Positions 1 through 9,183 of a stretch of 64,000 nt of DNA are shown here, piece after piece; position 1 is the stretch's first letter; each line of letters opens with the position of its first letter. This stretch comes from Roseburia hominis (GTDB lineage Bacteria > Bacillota > Clostridia > Lachnospirales > Lachnospiraceae). The stretch covers positions 1,798,001-1,862,000 of the forward strand of contig CP159990.1 in assembly GCA_040702975.1 (NCBI GenBank). The letters are read 5' to 3'. Below the pieces are notes generated by a model, which saw only the letters and a program-made list of their open reading frames with translations, had not been told where the DNA came from and did no database searches. The position numbers were made by a program, and so were the translations under genes.

Positions 1-310
1 GACGGAGATCATGTCCGCCCTGATGTTTGGCAATGAGTTTTGTTTTATACTTTCTAAGCTGACGCTCGATCACTTCTTCTACAAGGTCGATGGATACGTA
101 CATATCGGTGCTTTCCTGCTCAGAGCGGATAATATTGCCCTTGACAGGAATGGTGACCTCGATTTTCTGGCGTCCCTTTTCTACGCTAAGCGTTACGATA
201 ATCTCTGTTTCAGGAGTAAAATACCTTTCCAGCTTTCCAAGTTTCTGCTCCACGGTCTGTTTCAGACTGGGGGTTATGTCGATGTTCTTTCCGCTAATGA
301 TAAAATTCAT
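1..310 (-). CDS. hpf: Ribosome hibernation-promoting factor, long form (partial, C-terminus off the left edge)
   Basis: The first 103 codons read MNFIISGKNIDITPSLK..., the S30AE/RaiA fold of ribosome hibernation factors. It contains the conserved stretch from the EQKLGKLERYF region to the STDMYVSIDLVEEVIERQL segment. The protein binds the 30S subunit in stationary phase and dimerises ribosomes when the C-terminal domain is present; that domain lies outside the window, so long form is inferred from the clade. The ATG at 308-310 follows AAGGAGT. A minus-strand promoter lies 100 bp upstream. In many relatives hpf sits beside secA; here secA is 12.6 kb away. Confidence 0.9.
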   Translation of the reverse strand, partial: MNFIISGKNIDITPSLKQTVEQKLGKLERYFTPETEIIVTLSVEKGRQKIEVTIPVKGNIIRSEQESTDMYVSIDLVEEVIERQLRKYKTKLIAKHQGGHDLR

Positions 311-411
311 ACAGCTCAACTCCTTTTTCATGTATTTCTCAGGAACAGCCGTACCTGAGAGAAAAGTCAGGGGAAAAATAGATAGATTTTCCATATCCTG
401 ATCCTGTTCAT

Positions 412-441
412 ATTATACTCTATTTGCATAGGTACATGCAA
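412..441 (-). promoter_or_regulatory. Sigma-A type promoter for hpf
   Basis: On the minus strand TTGCAT and TATAAT are separated by 18 nt. They point at hpf, leaving a leader of about 95 nt. Assignment rests on consensus match only. Confidence 0.6.
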
Positions 442-475
442 TGAAAAAATGGAAAAAATTATAAAAAATAAATAA

Positions 476-518
476 AAAGACTGACATATTTTTAAAATGT
501 CAAAATATGTCAGTCTTT
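476..518 (-). terminator. Strong intrinsic terminator after the PsiE-like gene
   Basis: A perfect 17-bp inverted repeat (AAAGACTGACATATTTT and its complement) with a 9-nt loop is followed on the minus strand by a long T-rich tract. It separates the PsiE-like gene from the hpf promoter. Together with the repeat array at 592-726 and the hpf promoter, it accounts for most of the 417-nt gap 311-727. Confidence 0.8.
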
Positions 519-591
519 ATCCTGTCGTATAAGAAACTAAATGAGTACGCCCGCCTGTCCATTTGGCGAATGCCGGAAGGGGCAGATATGC

Positions 592-726
592 GTTGCCAAG
601 CATACCTAAGTGAACGTCCGGTGGACGTTCATCTCGGTTGCCAAGCATACCTAAGTGAACGTCCAGTGGACGTTCATCTCGGTTGCCAAGCATACCTAAG
701 TGAACGTCCAGTGGACGTTCATCTCG
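592..726. repeat. Three tandem 45-nt palindromic units (family 1)
   Basis: Units start at 592, 637 and 682 with an exact 45-nt period and differ only at one position of the loop. Each opens with GTTGCCAAGCATACC and contains the hairpin TGAACGTCC-RGT-GGACGTTCA (9-bp stem, 3-nt loop). The third unit ends against the stop codon of the PsiE-like gene at 728. Other copies occur at 9043, 11724, 12768, and in diverged form at 17920, 21964, 52161, 56268 and 61392. Confidence 0.9.
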
Positions 727-727
727 G

Positions 728-1339
728 TCAGCGAATGGAGCGTATCACTTCAATCCTTGTAATATCGCCATTGTGCATTTTGGCCACTCGCAGCCCAAAG
801 GTGTCAAAGTAAGTGCAGGCACCGACCCCGATTTCGGTTTTCTCCTGCTCAAACCTTTGCTTGATGATGTCTTTGAGCGTCTGTTCATCCGCATACGGAA
901 TATGTATGTGAATGAATTGATTTACATGCTTGACCTTTGTTGTGGCCCGGAAAATGATCTTCTCAGATTCGTCAAATTCGCAGAACAGGAATTTCCTGGT
1001 GGCGAACAGGATGGCGATGGATACCACGCCGATTAGAGAGGCTACCGGGTTGGAATGGTCGATGATGATCTGTCTTGCGATCGCAAATAACAGAACCTCG
1101 AATACCGTGGAAGGACTGTGCTGATAAAGCATGCGGATCAGCTCCACGCCGATGATCAGATTGAAACAGTTCTCAAGAAGATCATCGTAGTTGGGATATA
1201 TCTCCAGGTTCGGAATATTCTGGAGCGACAGCGCCAGCTTAAGAGCCAGCAGAGCCACGCTGATGGCCAGCATCAGAGAGATGAATAGTTCCAGAAAGAC
1301 GGTAATCTTGTGCAGGAACGCAGTTACGTACTTTTTCAT
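728..1339 (-). CDS. PsiE-like phosphate-starvation-inducible membrane protein
   Basis: 203 residues. The N-terminal part carries hydrophobic segments at about 8-36 and 84-116, with a further helix near 55-75. The C-terminal third is soluble and contains HVNQFIHIHIPYADEQTL, reminiscent of small regulatory domains attached to transporters. The membrane part resembles the PsiE family, whose function is unknown. It is apparently monocistronic, with a terminator downstream, and its stop codon abuts the repeat array. The family call is from general similarity and the function is not established. Confidence 0.6.
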   Translation of the reverse strand: MKKYVTAFLHKITVFLELFISLMLAISVALLALKLALSLQNIPNLEIYPNYDDLLENCFNLIIGVELIRMLYQHSPSTVFEVLLFAIARQIIIDHSNPVASLIGVVSIAILFATRKFLFCEFDESEKIIFRATTKVKHVNQFIHIHIPYADEQTLKDIIKQRFEQEKTEIGVGACTYFDTFGLRVAKMHNGDITRIEVIRSIR

Positions 1340-1412
1340 AAATTTCCCCTTTCATCCGATATAGATTCATTGTATAGGATAAAAGGGGGAGTTGTAAAGA
1401 TTATTTTATGAT

Positions 1413-2339
1413 TTATAGCTGTAACCGTGTAAAACAATAAGGATACAAAAATATGATCCAGAAGATGATCAGCATATGCTGGATCGTCTGCCCTGCCAGA
1501 TTCGTTCCCACCAGTGCTTTCATGCCGAATTGCAGAAGGGCCGTGAGGGTTATACCGATCACAAAACGCAGGAGCTTTGGCCGGGCGGAAGAGACCGGTC
1601 CCAAAGGGCCGTCCGCCACATTTTCCGTATCATGTCTGCCGGCGGTGGAAAAATTCAGGTAACGCGTTTCCAGGTACCAGCCCAGTCCAAAGCCGAACGC
1701 CGCACCGGAAGCCTTGAAGCAGTCGGAGACGTAGCGCGCCTCGATCACGCCGCCGGAATACAGCAGATAGGAATAGACGCACACGGCTACCGCACCAAGC
1801 GCCGATAAAAGGGAGATCCTTCTTACGTAGAGAGGATTCTCAAGTGCCTCGCGAAATCTCCAGATCAGCAGGGCAAACAGAAGCGAAAGCGCCATGGCGG
1901 TCAGGACATCTTTGGGCGTGTGGCAGCCCAGATACATTCGTGAAAAACCGATCAGAAGGAACAGGGCCGTGTAAAAGCATTTGCCATACCATTTCTTTGA
2001 GGCCAAAGCCAGAGGGGCAAAGAGGCTGGTCCCTCCCTGGGTGTGACCGCTGGGGAAGGAGTAGCCCGTCGCTGCCGGGACGGCACTTTCCACCGCCTGG
2101 AACTTCGGGTCAAGGACCCAGGGGCGGGGAATGCGGAATGTGATTTTCAGGCTCTGTACGCAAAGTCCGGCGCAGACGTAGGTAAGTCCGATCTGAGTCG
2201 CTAATTTCTTGTCCAGGCACCAATAGAGAGCGCACAGTACGCTGATCAGGACGAGCTCCTGTCCCAGATAAGTGATCCACTGGAAAATCTGGTCAAATAA
2301 AGGAGTACGGATTTCTGATAATGCCCACAGGAACTCCAT
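1413..2339 (-). CDS. PAP2-family membrane phosphatase
   Basis: 308 residues with several hydrophobic segments. The three phosphatase motifs are visible: KITFRIPRP (about 65-73), YSFPSGHTQGG (about 93-103) and SRMYLGCHTPKDV (about 132-144). The last two carry the catalytic histidines. Members dephosphorylate lipid phosphates such as phosphatidic acid or undecaprenyl pyrophosphate; the exact substrate cannot be read from sequence. The start ATG overlaps the typA stop codon (TAATG), so translation is probably coupled to typA. Confidence 0.88.
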   Translation of the reverse strand: MEFLWALSEIRTPLFDQIFQWITYLGQELVLISVLCALYWCLDKKLATQIGLTYVCAGLCVQSLKITFRIPRPWVLDPKFQAVESAVPAATGYSFPSGHTQGGTSLFAPLALASKKWYGKCFYTALFLLIGFSRMYLGCHTPKDVLTAMALSLLFALLIWRFREALENPLYVRRISLLSALGAVAVCVYSYLLYSGGVIEARYVSDCFKASGAAFGFGLGWYLETRYLNFSTAGRHDTENVADGPLGPVSSARPKLLRFVIGITLTALLQFGMKALVGTNLAGQTIQHMLIIFWIIFLYPYCFTRLQL

Positions 2340-4162
2340 TAGCTGATCCCTCGTTTACGCATCTTGGGATCCAGGATCTTTTTGCGGATCCGCAGAGACT
2401 TGGGCGTTACTTCCAGTAATTCGTCGGTATCGATAAAGTCGAGGGCTTCCTCAAGACTGAGCACCTTCGGAGGAGTCAGCTTGAGCGCTTCGTCGGCGCT
2501 GGAAGACCGGGTGTTGGTCAAATGCTTGGTCTTACATACATTCAGTTCGATGTCGTCGGTCTTGGCATTCTGTCCAACAACCATACCGCCATAGACCTTC
2601 TCGCCGGGTCCGATGAACAGCGTGCCACGGTCCTGGGCATTAAACAGGCCATAGGCAACGGCTTCTCCGGTTTCGAAGGCGATGAGAGAGCCCTGGTTGC
2701 GATACTGGATATCGCCCTTATAGGGAGCATAGCCGTCGAAGGAGGTATTCATGATTCCGTTTCCCTTGGTGTCGGTCAGGAATTCGCCGCGGTAGCCGAT
2801 AAGGCCCCGGGCCGGCATGGAGAATTCCAGACGGGTGTAACCACCGTTGGACATGCCCATGTTCTGAAGCTCGCCCTTTCTCTGGCTCAGCTTGTCGATG
2901 ACCGTTCCGGTAAATTCGTCGGGAACGTCGATATATACCAGCTCCATAGGTTCCAGTTTCTTGCCGTTTGCATCTGTTTTGTAGAGGACCTCTGCCTTGC
3001 TGACCGCGAATTCGTAGCCCTCGCGGCGCATATTTTCGATGAGAACGGACAGATGAAGCTCTCCACGCCCGGAGACCTTGAAGCTGTCTGTATTTTCGGT
3101 TTCCTCCACCCGGAGGCTGACGTCGGTATTCAGTTCCCGGAACAGCCGGTCGCGGATATGGCGGGAGGTCACGTATTTGCCCTCCAGTCCGGCGAAGGGG
3201 CTGTCATTTACCACGAACTGCATCGCGATGGTCGGCTCGGAGATCTTCTGGAACTCGATCGGCTCCGGACTTTCAGGCGAGCAGATGGTATCTCCGATGG
3301 AGATGTCCGCAATTCCGGAAATGGCGACGATGGAGCCGACAGTGGCTGATTTGACCTCCACTTTATTCAGACCGTCAAACTCATAGAGCTTGCTGATTTT
3401 TACTTTTTTCTGTTTGTCCGGATCGTGGTGGTTGACGACCACAACGTCCTGATTTACGGAAATGGTGCCGTTATCTACTTTGCCCACGCCGATACGTCCT
3501 ACATACTCGTTGTAGTCGATGGTGCTGATAAGGACCTGTGTTCCGGCCTCGGGGTCGCCCTCCGGCGCCGGGATATAGTCGAGGATCGTCTCGAACAGAG
3601 GCGTCATATCTTTGGGCTCATCGTCCTCGTTGTAGGTGGCGTAGCCGTCCCTGGCAGATGCGTAAATGAAGGGGCAGTCAAGCTGGTCGTCGGAGGCTCC
3701 CAGGTCGATGAGAAGCTCCAGGACCTCGTCGATCACGCCGTCCGGTCTCGCCTCGGGACGGTCGATCTTGTTGATGCAGACGATGACGGGGAGCTTTAAG
3801 GCCAGCGCCTTTTTCAGAACGAATTTGGTCTGTGGCATGGCGCCCTCGAAGGCGTCTACCACAAGGATCACGCCGTTGACCATCTTGAGGACACGTTCTA
3901 CCTCTCCGCCGAAATCGGCGTGTCCCGGGGTGTCGATGATGTTGATCTTGGTGTCTTTATAAAAAACGGCTGTGTTCTTGGAGAGGATCGTGATGCCACG
4001 TTCCCGCTCGATATCGTTGGAATCCATGACGCGCTCAGCAACCGCCTGGTTTTCGCGGAATACACCGCTCTGTTTTAATAGTTCATCTACCAATGTTGTC
4101 TTGCCATGGTCAACATGGGCGATGATCGCGATATTTCGTATGTCTTCACACTTTGTTTTCAT
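2339..4162 (-). CDS. typA: Ribosome-associated translational GTPase TypA/BipA
   Basis: 607 residues, the usual family length. G motifs are [15 protein letters not shown] near residue 15, the switch I region [30 protein letters not shown] and [13 protein letters not shown]. Elongation-factor-like domains II, III and V and the TypA-specific C-terminal domain follow, ending KMRKRGIS. TypA binds the ribosome and aids 50S assembly and growth under stress or cold. It is the first gene of a two-gene minus-strand unit with the PAP2 phosphatase. Confidence 0.97.
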   Translation of the reverse strand: MKTKCEDIRNIAIIAHVDHGKTTLVDELLKQSGVFRENQAVAERVMDSNDIERERGITILSKNTAVFYKDTKINIIDTPGHADFGGEVERVLKMVNGVILVVDAFEGAMPQTKFVLKKALALKLPVIVCINKIDRPEARPDGVIDEVLELLIDLGASDDQLDCPFIYASARDGYATYNEDDEPKDMTPLFETILDYIPAPEGDPEAGTQVLISTIDYNEYVGRIGVGKVDNGTISVNQDVVVVNHHDPDKQKKVKISKLYEFDGLNKVEVKSATVGSIVAISGIADISIGDTICSPESPEPIEFQKISEPTIAMQFVVNDSPFAGLEGKYVTSRHIRDRLFRELNTDVSLRVEETENTDSFKVSGRGELHLSVLIENMRREGYEFAVSKAEVLYKTDANGKKLEPMELVYIDVPDEFTGTVIDKLSQRKGELQNMGMSNGGYTRLEFSMPARGLIGYRGEFLTDTKGNGIMNTSFDGYAPYKGDIQYRNQGSLIAFETGEAVAYGLFNAQDRGTLFIGPGEKVYGGMVVGQNAKTDDIELNVCKTKHLTNTRSSSADEALKLTPPKVLSLEEALDFIDTDELLEVTPKSLRIRKKILDPKMRKRGIS

Positions 4163-4373
4163 ATGCTCATACCCTTCTTTGACCGCCGCTTATTTTGCGG
4201 CCAGTTATTTTATTTACCTATTAAATGTTGTAACCCGTATAGTTTATCATATTTTTAGAAATTTACAAGTGGTATGAAAAATTTTTGAATTTTAGTTCTA
4301 AATGGGGCGTGGCGCTCATAGATTAGATAGTGACCCAAAATACATGGACGAAAAGGAAGGAGAATTACATAAC

Positions 4374-5024
4374 ATGTCAGATAAGATTATTGAAAACAAC
4401 CAGGTAACTATTATGGGACAGGTGGACGGAACGTTTACGTTCAGCCATGAGGTGTTCGGCGAAGGCTTCTATATGGTAGATGTGCTGGTGAGGCGCTTAA
4501 GCGGATCAGACGACAGGATACCGCTGATGATCTCGGAGAGGCTGATCGATGTGACGGAGGATTATACCGGGGAATATATTGTGGTCCACGGGCAGTTCCG
4601 TTCCTACAACCGGCATGAGGAACAGAAGAATCGACTGGTGCTGTCTGTTTTCGTAAGGGAGGTCTCTTTTGTGGAGGAGGAGCCGGACGGATCAAAAACG
4701 AACAGTATCCTGCTGGACGGCTATATCTGCAAGGAACCGATCTACCGAAAAACGCCGCTGGGAAGGGAAATCGCCGATCTATTGCTTGCGGTGAACCGGC
4801 CATACGGCAAATCCGATTATATCCCTTGCATCTGCTGGGGGAGAAATGCAAGGTATGCGTCCGGTTTTGAAGTCGGAGAGCACGTGCAGGTGCTGGGAAG
4901 GATTCAGAGCCGGGAGTATGTGAAGAAGCTGTCAGAGACGGAGACGCAGAGAAGGACGGCCTATGAGGTATCCGTGAGCAAATTGGAATGTTTGGAGGAG
5001 TCAGGGTTGTTTCATGAAGAATAA
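4374..5024 (+). CDS. Single-stranded DNA-binding (OB-fold) protein
   Basis: 216 residues from the ATG at 4374, which has AAGGAG upstream; an in-frame ATG at 4344 lacks a site. The C-terminal half (GYICKEPIYRKTPLGREIADLLLAV, then IPCICWGRNA) matches the OB-fold of SSB-type proteins. The N-terminal half looks like a second OB-like segment (VTIMGQVDGTFTFSHEVFGEGF). This two-part form is common in Lachnospiraceae as an accessory SSB. It lacks the acidic DDDIPF-type tail of the housekeeping SSB, so partner recruitment may differ. Divergent from typA. Confidence 0.75.
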   Translation: MSDKIIENNQVTIMGQVDGTFTFSHEVFGEGFYMVDVLVRRLSGSDDRIPLMISERLIDVTEDYTGEYIVVHGQFRSYNRHEEQKNRLVLSVFVREVSFVEEEPDGSKTNSILLDGYICKEPIYRKTPLGREIADLLLAVNRPYGKSDYIPCICWGRNARYASGFEVGEHVQVLGRIQSREYVKKLSETETQRRTAYEVSVSKLECLEESGLFHEE

Positions 5025-5051
5025 TTCAAATGATTAAGCATACTGTTTTTA

Positions 5052-5098
5052 CGGGGGTTATGGAAATTATACATTTTTTTCATAACCCTCGACTTTTT
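5052..5098 (+). terminator. Intrinsic terminator after the SSB-like gene
   Basis: CGGGGGTTATG pairs with CATAACCCTCG (11 bp with one G-U) across an 18-nt loop, and ACTTTTTTC follows. The hairpin lies between the SSB-like gene and the insertion sequence; it could also be part of the left end of the element. Confidence 0.6.
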
Positions 5099-5164
5099 TC
5101 TCTTGTAGAGGTATAATGTCTATATAGTATAGGTATGCTCTACCTATACAGAAAGGAGGATATT

Positions 5165-5746
5165 ATGCCAGTAACAGAGAAAAAATATCCTGACTGGGTG
5201 CAGGAGAAACGGACCAGGGGAACCACCGTCAAAAAGAAAGGTGATACTTATTATCTCTATAAACGCACTTCCAGGCGTGTTCCCGGGAAAAAATACCCAC
5301 AGCCGGTAGATACTTATATCGGCATCATAACTCCGGAAGGAGTCATAAAAAGTGAAAAGAAAAAAATATCCCTGGGAGGGATAGAAGTGAGGGAGTATGG
5401 ATTCTCCAGGGCAGTATGGCAGCTGTGCCCGGAGGGATGGAAGAAACCTCTGGGGAATGACTGGGAGGATGTCCTTTCGGTTATTCTGAAAAAATGGTCA
5501 CCAGAGACCTACCTTGCGAAAGAAAGAGAGATAAAAACGGAGCAGGAATTTCACTATCAGTTTAATGCCCAGGCAGCATCCCTGAGCAGACGGATTTATA
5601 AAGAGCACGGAGTAGAACTTCAAAAACTGCAGATATTGAAAAGTATTTATCTGCTGTATTTTGAAAAAGAAAGGGTGATATCAAAGATTAGTACAGAACA
5701 GGAGGAACTGTTAGAAAAAACAGGGGTGGAACTTTCCGTGTGCTGA
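5165..5746 (+). CDS. Accessory ORF of the insertion sequence, transposase N-terminal-like
   Basis: 193 residues from the ATG at 5165 (AAAGGAGG upstream). The opening, KRTRGTTVKKKGDTYYLYKR then GKKYPQPVDTYIGIITPEG, resembles the N-terminal segment found in some large DDE transposases, where it reads a short strand-rich domain before the catalytic core. No DDE triad is present. It ends 19 nt before the transposase start and in a different frame. Probably an element-encoded partner or a separated N-terminal domain; function unknown. Confidence 0.65.
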   Translation: MPVTEKKYPDWVQEKRTRGTTVKKKGDTYYLYKRTSRRVPGKKYPQPVDTYIGIITPEGVIKSEKKKISLGGIEVREYGFSRAVWQLCPEGWKKPLGNDWEDVLSVILKKWSPETYLAKEREIKTEQEFHYQFNAQAASLSRRIYKEHGVELQKLQILKSIYLLYFEKERVISKISTEQEELLEKTGVELSVC

Positions 5747-5765
5747 GAATGGCTTTCGGACAAAA

Positions 5766-7031
5766 ATGCTTCTGGAATATATGAGGATGGTGCCGGATCC
5801 ACGATGCGGCCGGGAGACAAAGCATGACTCTGCGGAAGTGCTGGTATGTCTGGTGACCGGTTTTCTGGCAGGAAAGACAACTATACGCAGGAGCCTTAGA
5901 TGGTGTAACAAACATCTGGAAGAGCTGCGGGAATATCTTCTATTAAAGAAGGGTATCGCATCCCCGGCAACAGCATGCCGGATCCTATGGGGGATTGACG
6001 TGGAACTGTTTGCGCTGGCATTCATGGAATGGATCGGGGAGATTGTAAGCACGAAAGGAATCCATATATCAATTGACGGAAAGGCACTGCGGGCAGCAAT
6101 GGAGAAAGTGAAGGATTTCAGGGCCCCGATGATCCTGAATGCGATAGATGCGGTAACGGGACTGGTGATCGCGCAGATGCCCATTCAGAATAAAGACTGT
6201 GAGATTAAGGCGATACCGGAGCTGTTGAAACTGCTTGATATCCAGGGAAGTACAGTCACAACAGATGCAATTGGGACACAGACGCAGATCATGGAGCAGA
6301 TCCTTTCCCAGGGGGGACATTTTGTGCTGATGGTAAAAAAGAACCAGCCACAGTCCTATGATGAGATCGTGAAATATTTCGGAGAGATGGCAGAAGACCA
6401 CAAAAAGATGAAAAAAGACAGTAACTACAGGGCAAGGTATCCGGAAATGCAGGAAAAATATGAGGAAGTGTGCCAGCAGGAAAGGAACCGTGACAGGCAG
6501 GAATACCGATGGTACAGCGTTTGTGGGGAATGCAGCCTCCTGACAAAGACACAGAAAGAATGGCCTTTTGTAAAAACAGTGGGATTAGCCCGTCAGATAC
6601 GGATACCGGTTGAACGGGATCCTAAGGGAAATGATATCACACCAGATGTGAGGACATTTCTGGAAAAGGGTTCAAGAAGAAGGCCCAGACCAGTCCAGGA
6701 TGAGGAAAGGCCAAAGGATATACAGAAAACAGGAATGATCTCGGATATGGAACTGACAGCGGAAGAAATGGGACGTATAAAAAGGGAGCACTGGTCGGTC
6801 GAAAACCGACTTCACCATGTGTTAGACGATACGTTCCGTGAAGACAGGTCCCCGGCGAAAAAATCAAAGATCAATCTGGCCCTGATCAGGAAGTTTGCCT
6901 ATAACATCCTGCGGATAGCTATGCTGGCCGGGGACTGTTCGGAGATCATGACAGAAGCTATGGACGAGTTCAGTGATGATCCATTCTTAAGAAAGAAATA
7001 TGTCTTCAACGGGATAGCCAGTTTCTATTGA
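5766..7031 (+). CDS. ISAs1-family transposase
   Basis: 421 residues. The family signature LLEYMRMVPDPRCGRETKH opens the protein. The first DDE aspartate is in ISIDGKALRAA (near 100), the second in VTTDAIGTQ (near 161), and the glutamate is in REHWSVENRLHHVLDDTFREDRS, with the NRLHWVLD-like block typical of ISAs1/H-repeat proteins. It looks intact. The start has no clear ribosome site; translation may depend on coupling to the preceding ORF, which stops 19 nt upstream. Confidence 0.92.
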   Translation: MLLEYMRMVPDPRCGRETKHDSAEVLVCLVTGFLAGKTTIRRSLRWCNKHLEELREYLLLKKGIASPATACRILWGIDVELFALAFMEWIGEIVSTKGIHISIDGKALRAAMEKVKDFRAPMILNAIDAVTGLVIAQMPIQNKDCEIKAIPELLKLLDIQGSTVTTDAIGTQTQIMEQILSQGGHFVLMVKKNQPQSYDEIVKYFGEMAEDHKKMKKDSNYRARYPEMQEKYEEVCQQERNRDRQEYRWYSVCGECSLLTKTQKEWPFVKTVGLARQIRIPVERDPKGNDITPDVRTFLEKGSRRRPRPVQDEERPKDIQKTGMISDMELTAEEMGRIKREHWSVENRLHHVLDDTFREDRSPAKKSKINLALIRKFAYNILRIAMLAGDCSEIMTEAMDEFSDDPFLRKKYVFNGIASFY

Positions 7032-7241
7032 TATAAAATAAGTATAAGTTATTTTGAAAAAAGTGTAAATAAGATATAGGGATATTTTGCGCCTTTTTAG
7101 AGGGCAAACATCTTGGATGCGGGTAAGGAATTGCAAAGGATGCGTTTAGAAAGATTCTGATCTGAATAATAGAGGGGTTATAACAAATGAAGCTGTTTGG
7201 GAAGATTCATGAAACAACCCTGTTGGAGGAGTGAAATCGCA

Positions 7242-7270
7242 TTGACATGGTTTCTATTTAATGATAAACT
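7242..7270 (+). promoter_or_regulatory. Promoter for dapA
   Basis: TTGACA, 17 nt, TAAACT, about 30 nt before the dapA start. The rest of the 270-nt gap 7032-7301 holds the right flank of the insertion sequence and no gene that I can support. No lysine riboswitch was recognised. Confidence 0.75.
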
Positions 7271-7301
7271 GAATCTACAAATGTAAGTCAGGAGGAATAC
7301 T

Positions 7302-8192
7302 ATGTCTATTTTTACCGGGTCAGGTGTGGCGATTGTGACACCATTTCATGAGGACGAGAGCATTAATTATGATAAATTAGATGAATTACTGGAGTACCAT
7401 ATCAGTCATGGCACGGACAGTATCATCATCTGCGGCACGACGGGAGAATCTTCTACGCTGTCGGAGGAAGAGCACATGGACGCGATCAAGTTCACGATCG
7501 AGCGTGTGAAGGGAAGGATTCCGGTGATCGCGGGAACCGGCTCCAACAGTACATATACGACGATTCAGATGTCGAAAGAGGCAGTGGAGGACGGAGCAGA
7601 CGGTCTGCTTCTCGTGACGCCGTATTATAACAAGTGTACCCAGGCAGGTCTTGTGGCGCATTATACGGCAGTGGCGAAGGAAGCGAAGGCGCCGATCATA
7701 CTCTACAGTGTGGCGAGCAGGACGGGAGTGAATATCGCACCGGAGACGGTAGCGGAGATTTTTGAGACGGTGGATAATGTGGTGGCGGTAAAGGAGGCTT
7801 CCGGCAACATTTCCCAGATTTCTAAGATCATGCAGCTTACCGATGGCAGGATCGATCTGTACTCCGGCAATGATGACCAGATCGTACCGCTTCTTTCCCT
7901 GGGAGGAAAAGGCGTGATCTCCGTTCTGGCCAACATCGCACCGCAGTACACACATGATATCTGCGCGAAGTTCTTCGCAGGAGATGTGAAGGGAAGCTGT
8001 AAGATGCAGCTTGATGCACTTCCGCTGATCGAGAAGCTGTTCTGTGAGGTGAATCCGATTCCGGTAAAGAAGGCGCTGAACCTGATGGGAATGGAAGTTG
8101 GACCGCTTAGAATGCCGCTTACAGAGATGACGGAGGCGAATGCCGCGAAGCTTTCGCAGGCCATGCGGGAGTTTGGAATTGAATTAAGGTAA
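7302..8192 (+). CDS. dapA: 4-hydroxy-tetrahydrodipicolinate synthase
   Basis: 296 residues, full length. It condenses pyruvate with aspartate semialdehyde, the first committed step to diaminopimelate and lysine. GTTGES lies at 45-50, TPYYNK at 107-111, the Tyr of LYSVASRTG at 135 (Arg140 for substrate carboxylate) and the Schiff-base lysine at 164 in VAVKEASG. The start has GGAGG at 7 nt and its own promoter. It is followed by dapB after a hairpin. Confidence 0.97.
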   Translation: MSIFTGSGVAIVTPFHEDESINYDKLDELLEYHISHGTDSIIICGTTGESSTLSEEEHMDAIKFTIERVKGRIPVIAGTGSNSTYTTIQMSKEAVEDGADGLLLVTPYYNKCTQAGLVAHYTAVAKEAKAPIILYSVASRTGVNIAPETVAEIFETVDNVVAVKEASGNISQISKIMQLTDGRIDLYSGNDDQIVPLLSLGGKGVISVLANIAPQYTHDICAKFFAGDVKGSCKMQLDALPLIEKLFCEVNPIPVKKALNLMGMEVGPLRMPLTEMTEANAAKLSQAMREFGIELR

Positions 8193-8198
8193 ATGATC

Positions 8199-8225
8199 AG
8201 AGGGGCTGCGAGGAGCAGGCCCTCT
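8199..8225 (+). terminator. Attenuating hairpin between dapA and dapB
   Basis: AGAGGGGCTGC and GCAGGCCCTCT form an 11-bp stem with one mismatch and a 5-nt loop, followed only by TATTGTC. With this weak T-tract it probably allows read-through into dapB. Confidence 0.5.
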
Positions 8226-8266
8226 TATTGTCAAAAATGTGACGAAACCAGGGAGGAAGAGGAAAA

Positions 8267-9025
8267 ATGGTGAGAGCGATTATGTTTGGGTGCAATGGAA
8301 AGATGGGACAGGTCATCACCGGACTGACAAAGGAAGATGAGGGAATCGAGATCGTAGCAGGCGTAGATGCATGGCAGGGAAGGGAGAACCCCTACCCGGT
8401 GTTTTCTTCTCTCGCAGAGTGCGATGTGCCGGCCGACGTTGTGATTGATTTCTCCAATGCGGCGGCGGTGGACGCGCTTCTTGAGGATTGCGTTGCTAAG
8501 AAGCTGCCTCTGGTGCTATGCACAACGGGACTTTCGGAGAAGCAGCTTGGCGATGCGCAGGAGGCAAGCAAGGAGATTGCGGTTCTTCGGTCCGCGAACA
8601 TGTCTCTGGGAGTGAATCTTTTGATGAAATTATTGAAAGATGCGGCTAAGGTGCTGTCCCCGGCCGGATTTGATATTGAGATCGTGGAAAAGCATCACAA
8701 CCAGAAGGTGGACGCGCCCAGTGGAACGGCGGTGGCGCTTGCGGATTCCATCAATGAGGCGATGGACAATAAATTTACCTATCAGTACGACAGAAGCCAG
8801 GTGCGCCAGAAGAGAGAGAAGGACGAAATCGGAATCGTTGCGGTGCGGGGAGGCACGATTGTAGGGCAGCATGATGTGATCTTTGCGGGGGCAGATGAAG
8901 TGATCGAGTTCCAGCATACGGCGTACTCCAAGGCAGTGTTTGGAAAGGGTGCGGTGGAAGCAGCGAAGTTCCTGGCAGGGAAGCCGGCGGGCCGATATGA
9001 TATGAGCGATGTGATTCGGTTCTAA
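8267..9025 (+). CDS. dapB: 4-hydroxy-tetrahydrodipicolinate reductase
   Basis: 252 residues. The nucleotide-binding GCNGKMGQ loop lies at 8-15 and the family signature EKHHNQKVDAPSGTA at 141-155 (catalytic His143/144, Lys147). It reduces the DapA product with NAD(P)H in the diaminopimelate pathway. GGAGG and a 75-nt gap separate it from dapA, so the two are probably co-transcribed. A 45-nt palindromic unit lies directly downstream. Confidence 0.97.
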   Translation: MVRAIMFGCNGKMGQVITGLTKEDEGIEIVAGVDAWQGRENPYPVFSSLAECDVPADVVIDFSNAAAVDALLEDCVAKKLPLVLCTTGLSEKQLGDAQEASKEIAVLRSANMSLGVNLLMKLLKDAAKVLSPAGFDIEIVEKHHNQKVDAPSGTAVALADSINEAMDNKFTYQYDRSQVRQKREKDEIGIVAVRGGTIVGQHDVIFAGADEVIEFQHTAYSKAVFGKGAVEAAKFLAGKPAGRYDMSDVIRF

Positions 9026-9042
9026 CTGCGGGGCATACTTGA

Positions 9043-9089
9043 GTTGCCAAGCATACCTGAAATAAGGTCCAGTGGACCTTATTTTGGTG
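9043..9089. repeat. Family 1 palindromic unit with compensated stem
   Basis: GTTGCCAAGCATACC is kept, but the stem is AAATAAGGTCC-AGT-GGACCTTATTT (11 bp, perfect) instead of TGAACGTCC/GGACGTTCA. Both arms changed together. A partial GGGCATACTTGA precedes it at about 9031-9042. It may also serve as a terminator for dapB. Confidence 0.85.
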
Positions 9090-9183
9090 AAGGTCCGGCG
9101 AATCTTTCTGCCGGCTGTCAGACATATGAGAAAGAAGCGTTCGGCCTTTCATAATGATCGAACGTTATATATAAAGAGGATAC

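Larger units (their letters stand above)
5100..7035 (+). mobile_element. ISAs1-family insertion sequence (core; ends not resolved)
   Basis: Two plus-strand genes, an accessory ORF and an ISAs1 transposase, follow a -10 like TATAAT (5112-5117). An 8-bp hairpin (TATAGGTA / TACCTATA, 5128-5148) lies just upstream of the first ribosome site. The element sits between the SSB-like gene and dapA, where no mobile gene is otherwise expected. I looked for terminal inverted repeats: CAGGGTTGTTTCATGAAT (complement of about 7205-7222) only loosely resembles the 5052 region, and no convincing target duplication was found. Confidence 0.75.

Noticed and set aside
5052..7224. Terminal inverted repeats and target duplication of the ISAs1 element
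   Set aside because: The best pair (about 5052 and the complement of about 7222) matches only loosely and no flanking duplication was found, so exact ends are not claimed.
7187..7234. Possible 15-codon leader peptide MKLFGKIHETTLLEE before dapA
   Set aside because: It lies upstream of the dapA promoter (7242-7270), so it would not be in the dapA transcript. It may be a gene remnant beside the insertion sequence, but there is no supporting evidence.
7032..7301. Lysine riboswitch before dapA
   Set aside because: The leader after the promoter is only about 25 nt; no riboswitch fits.
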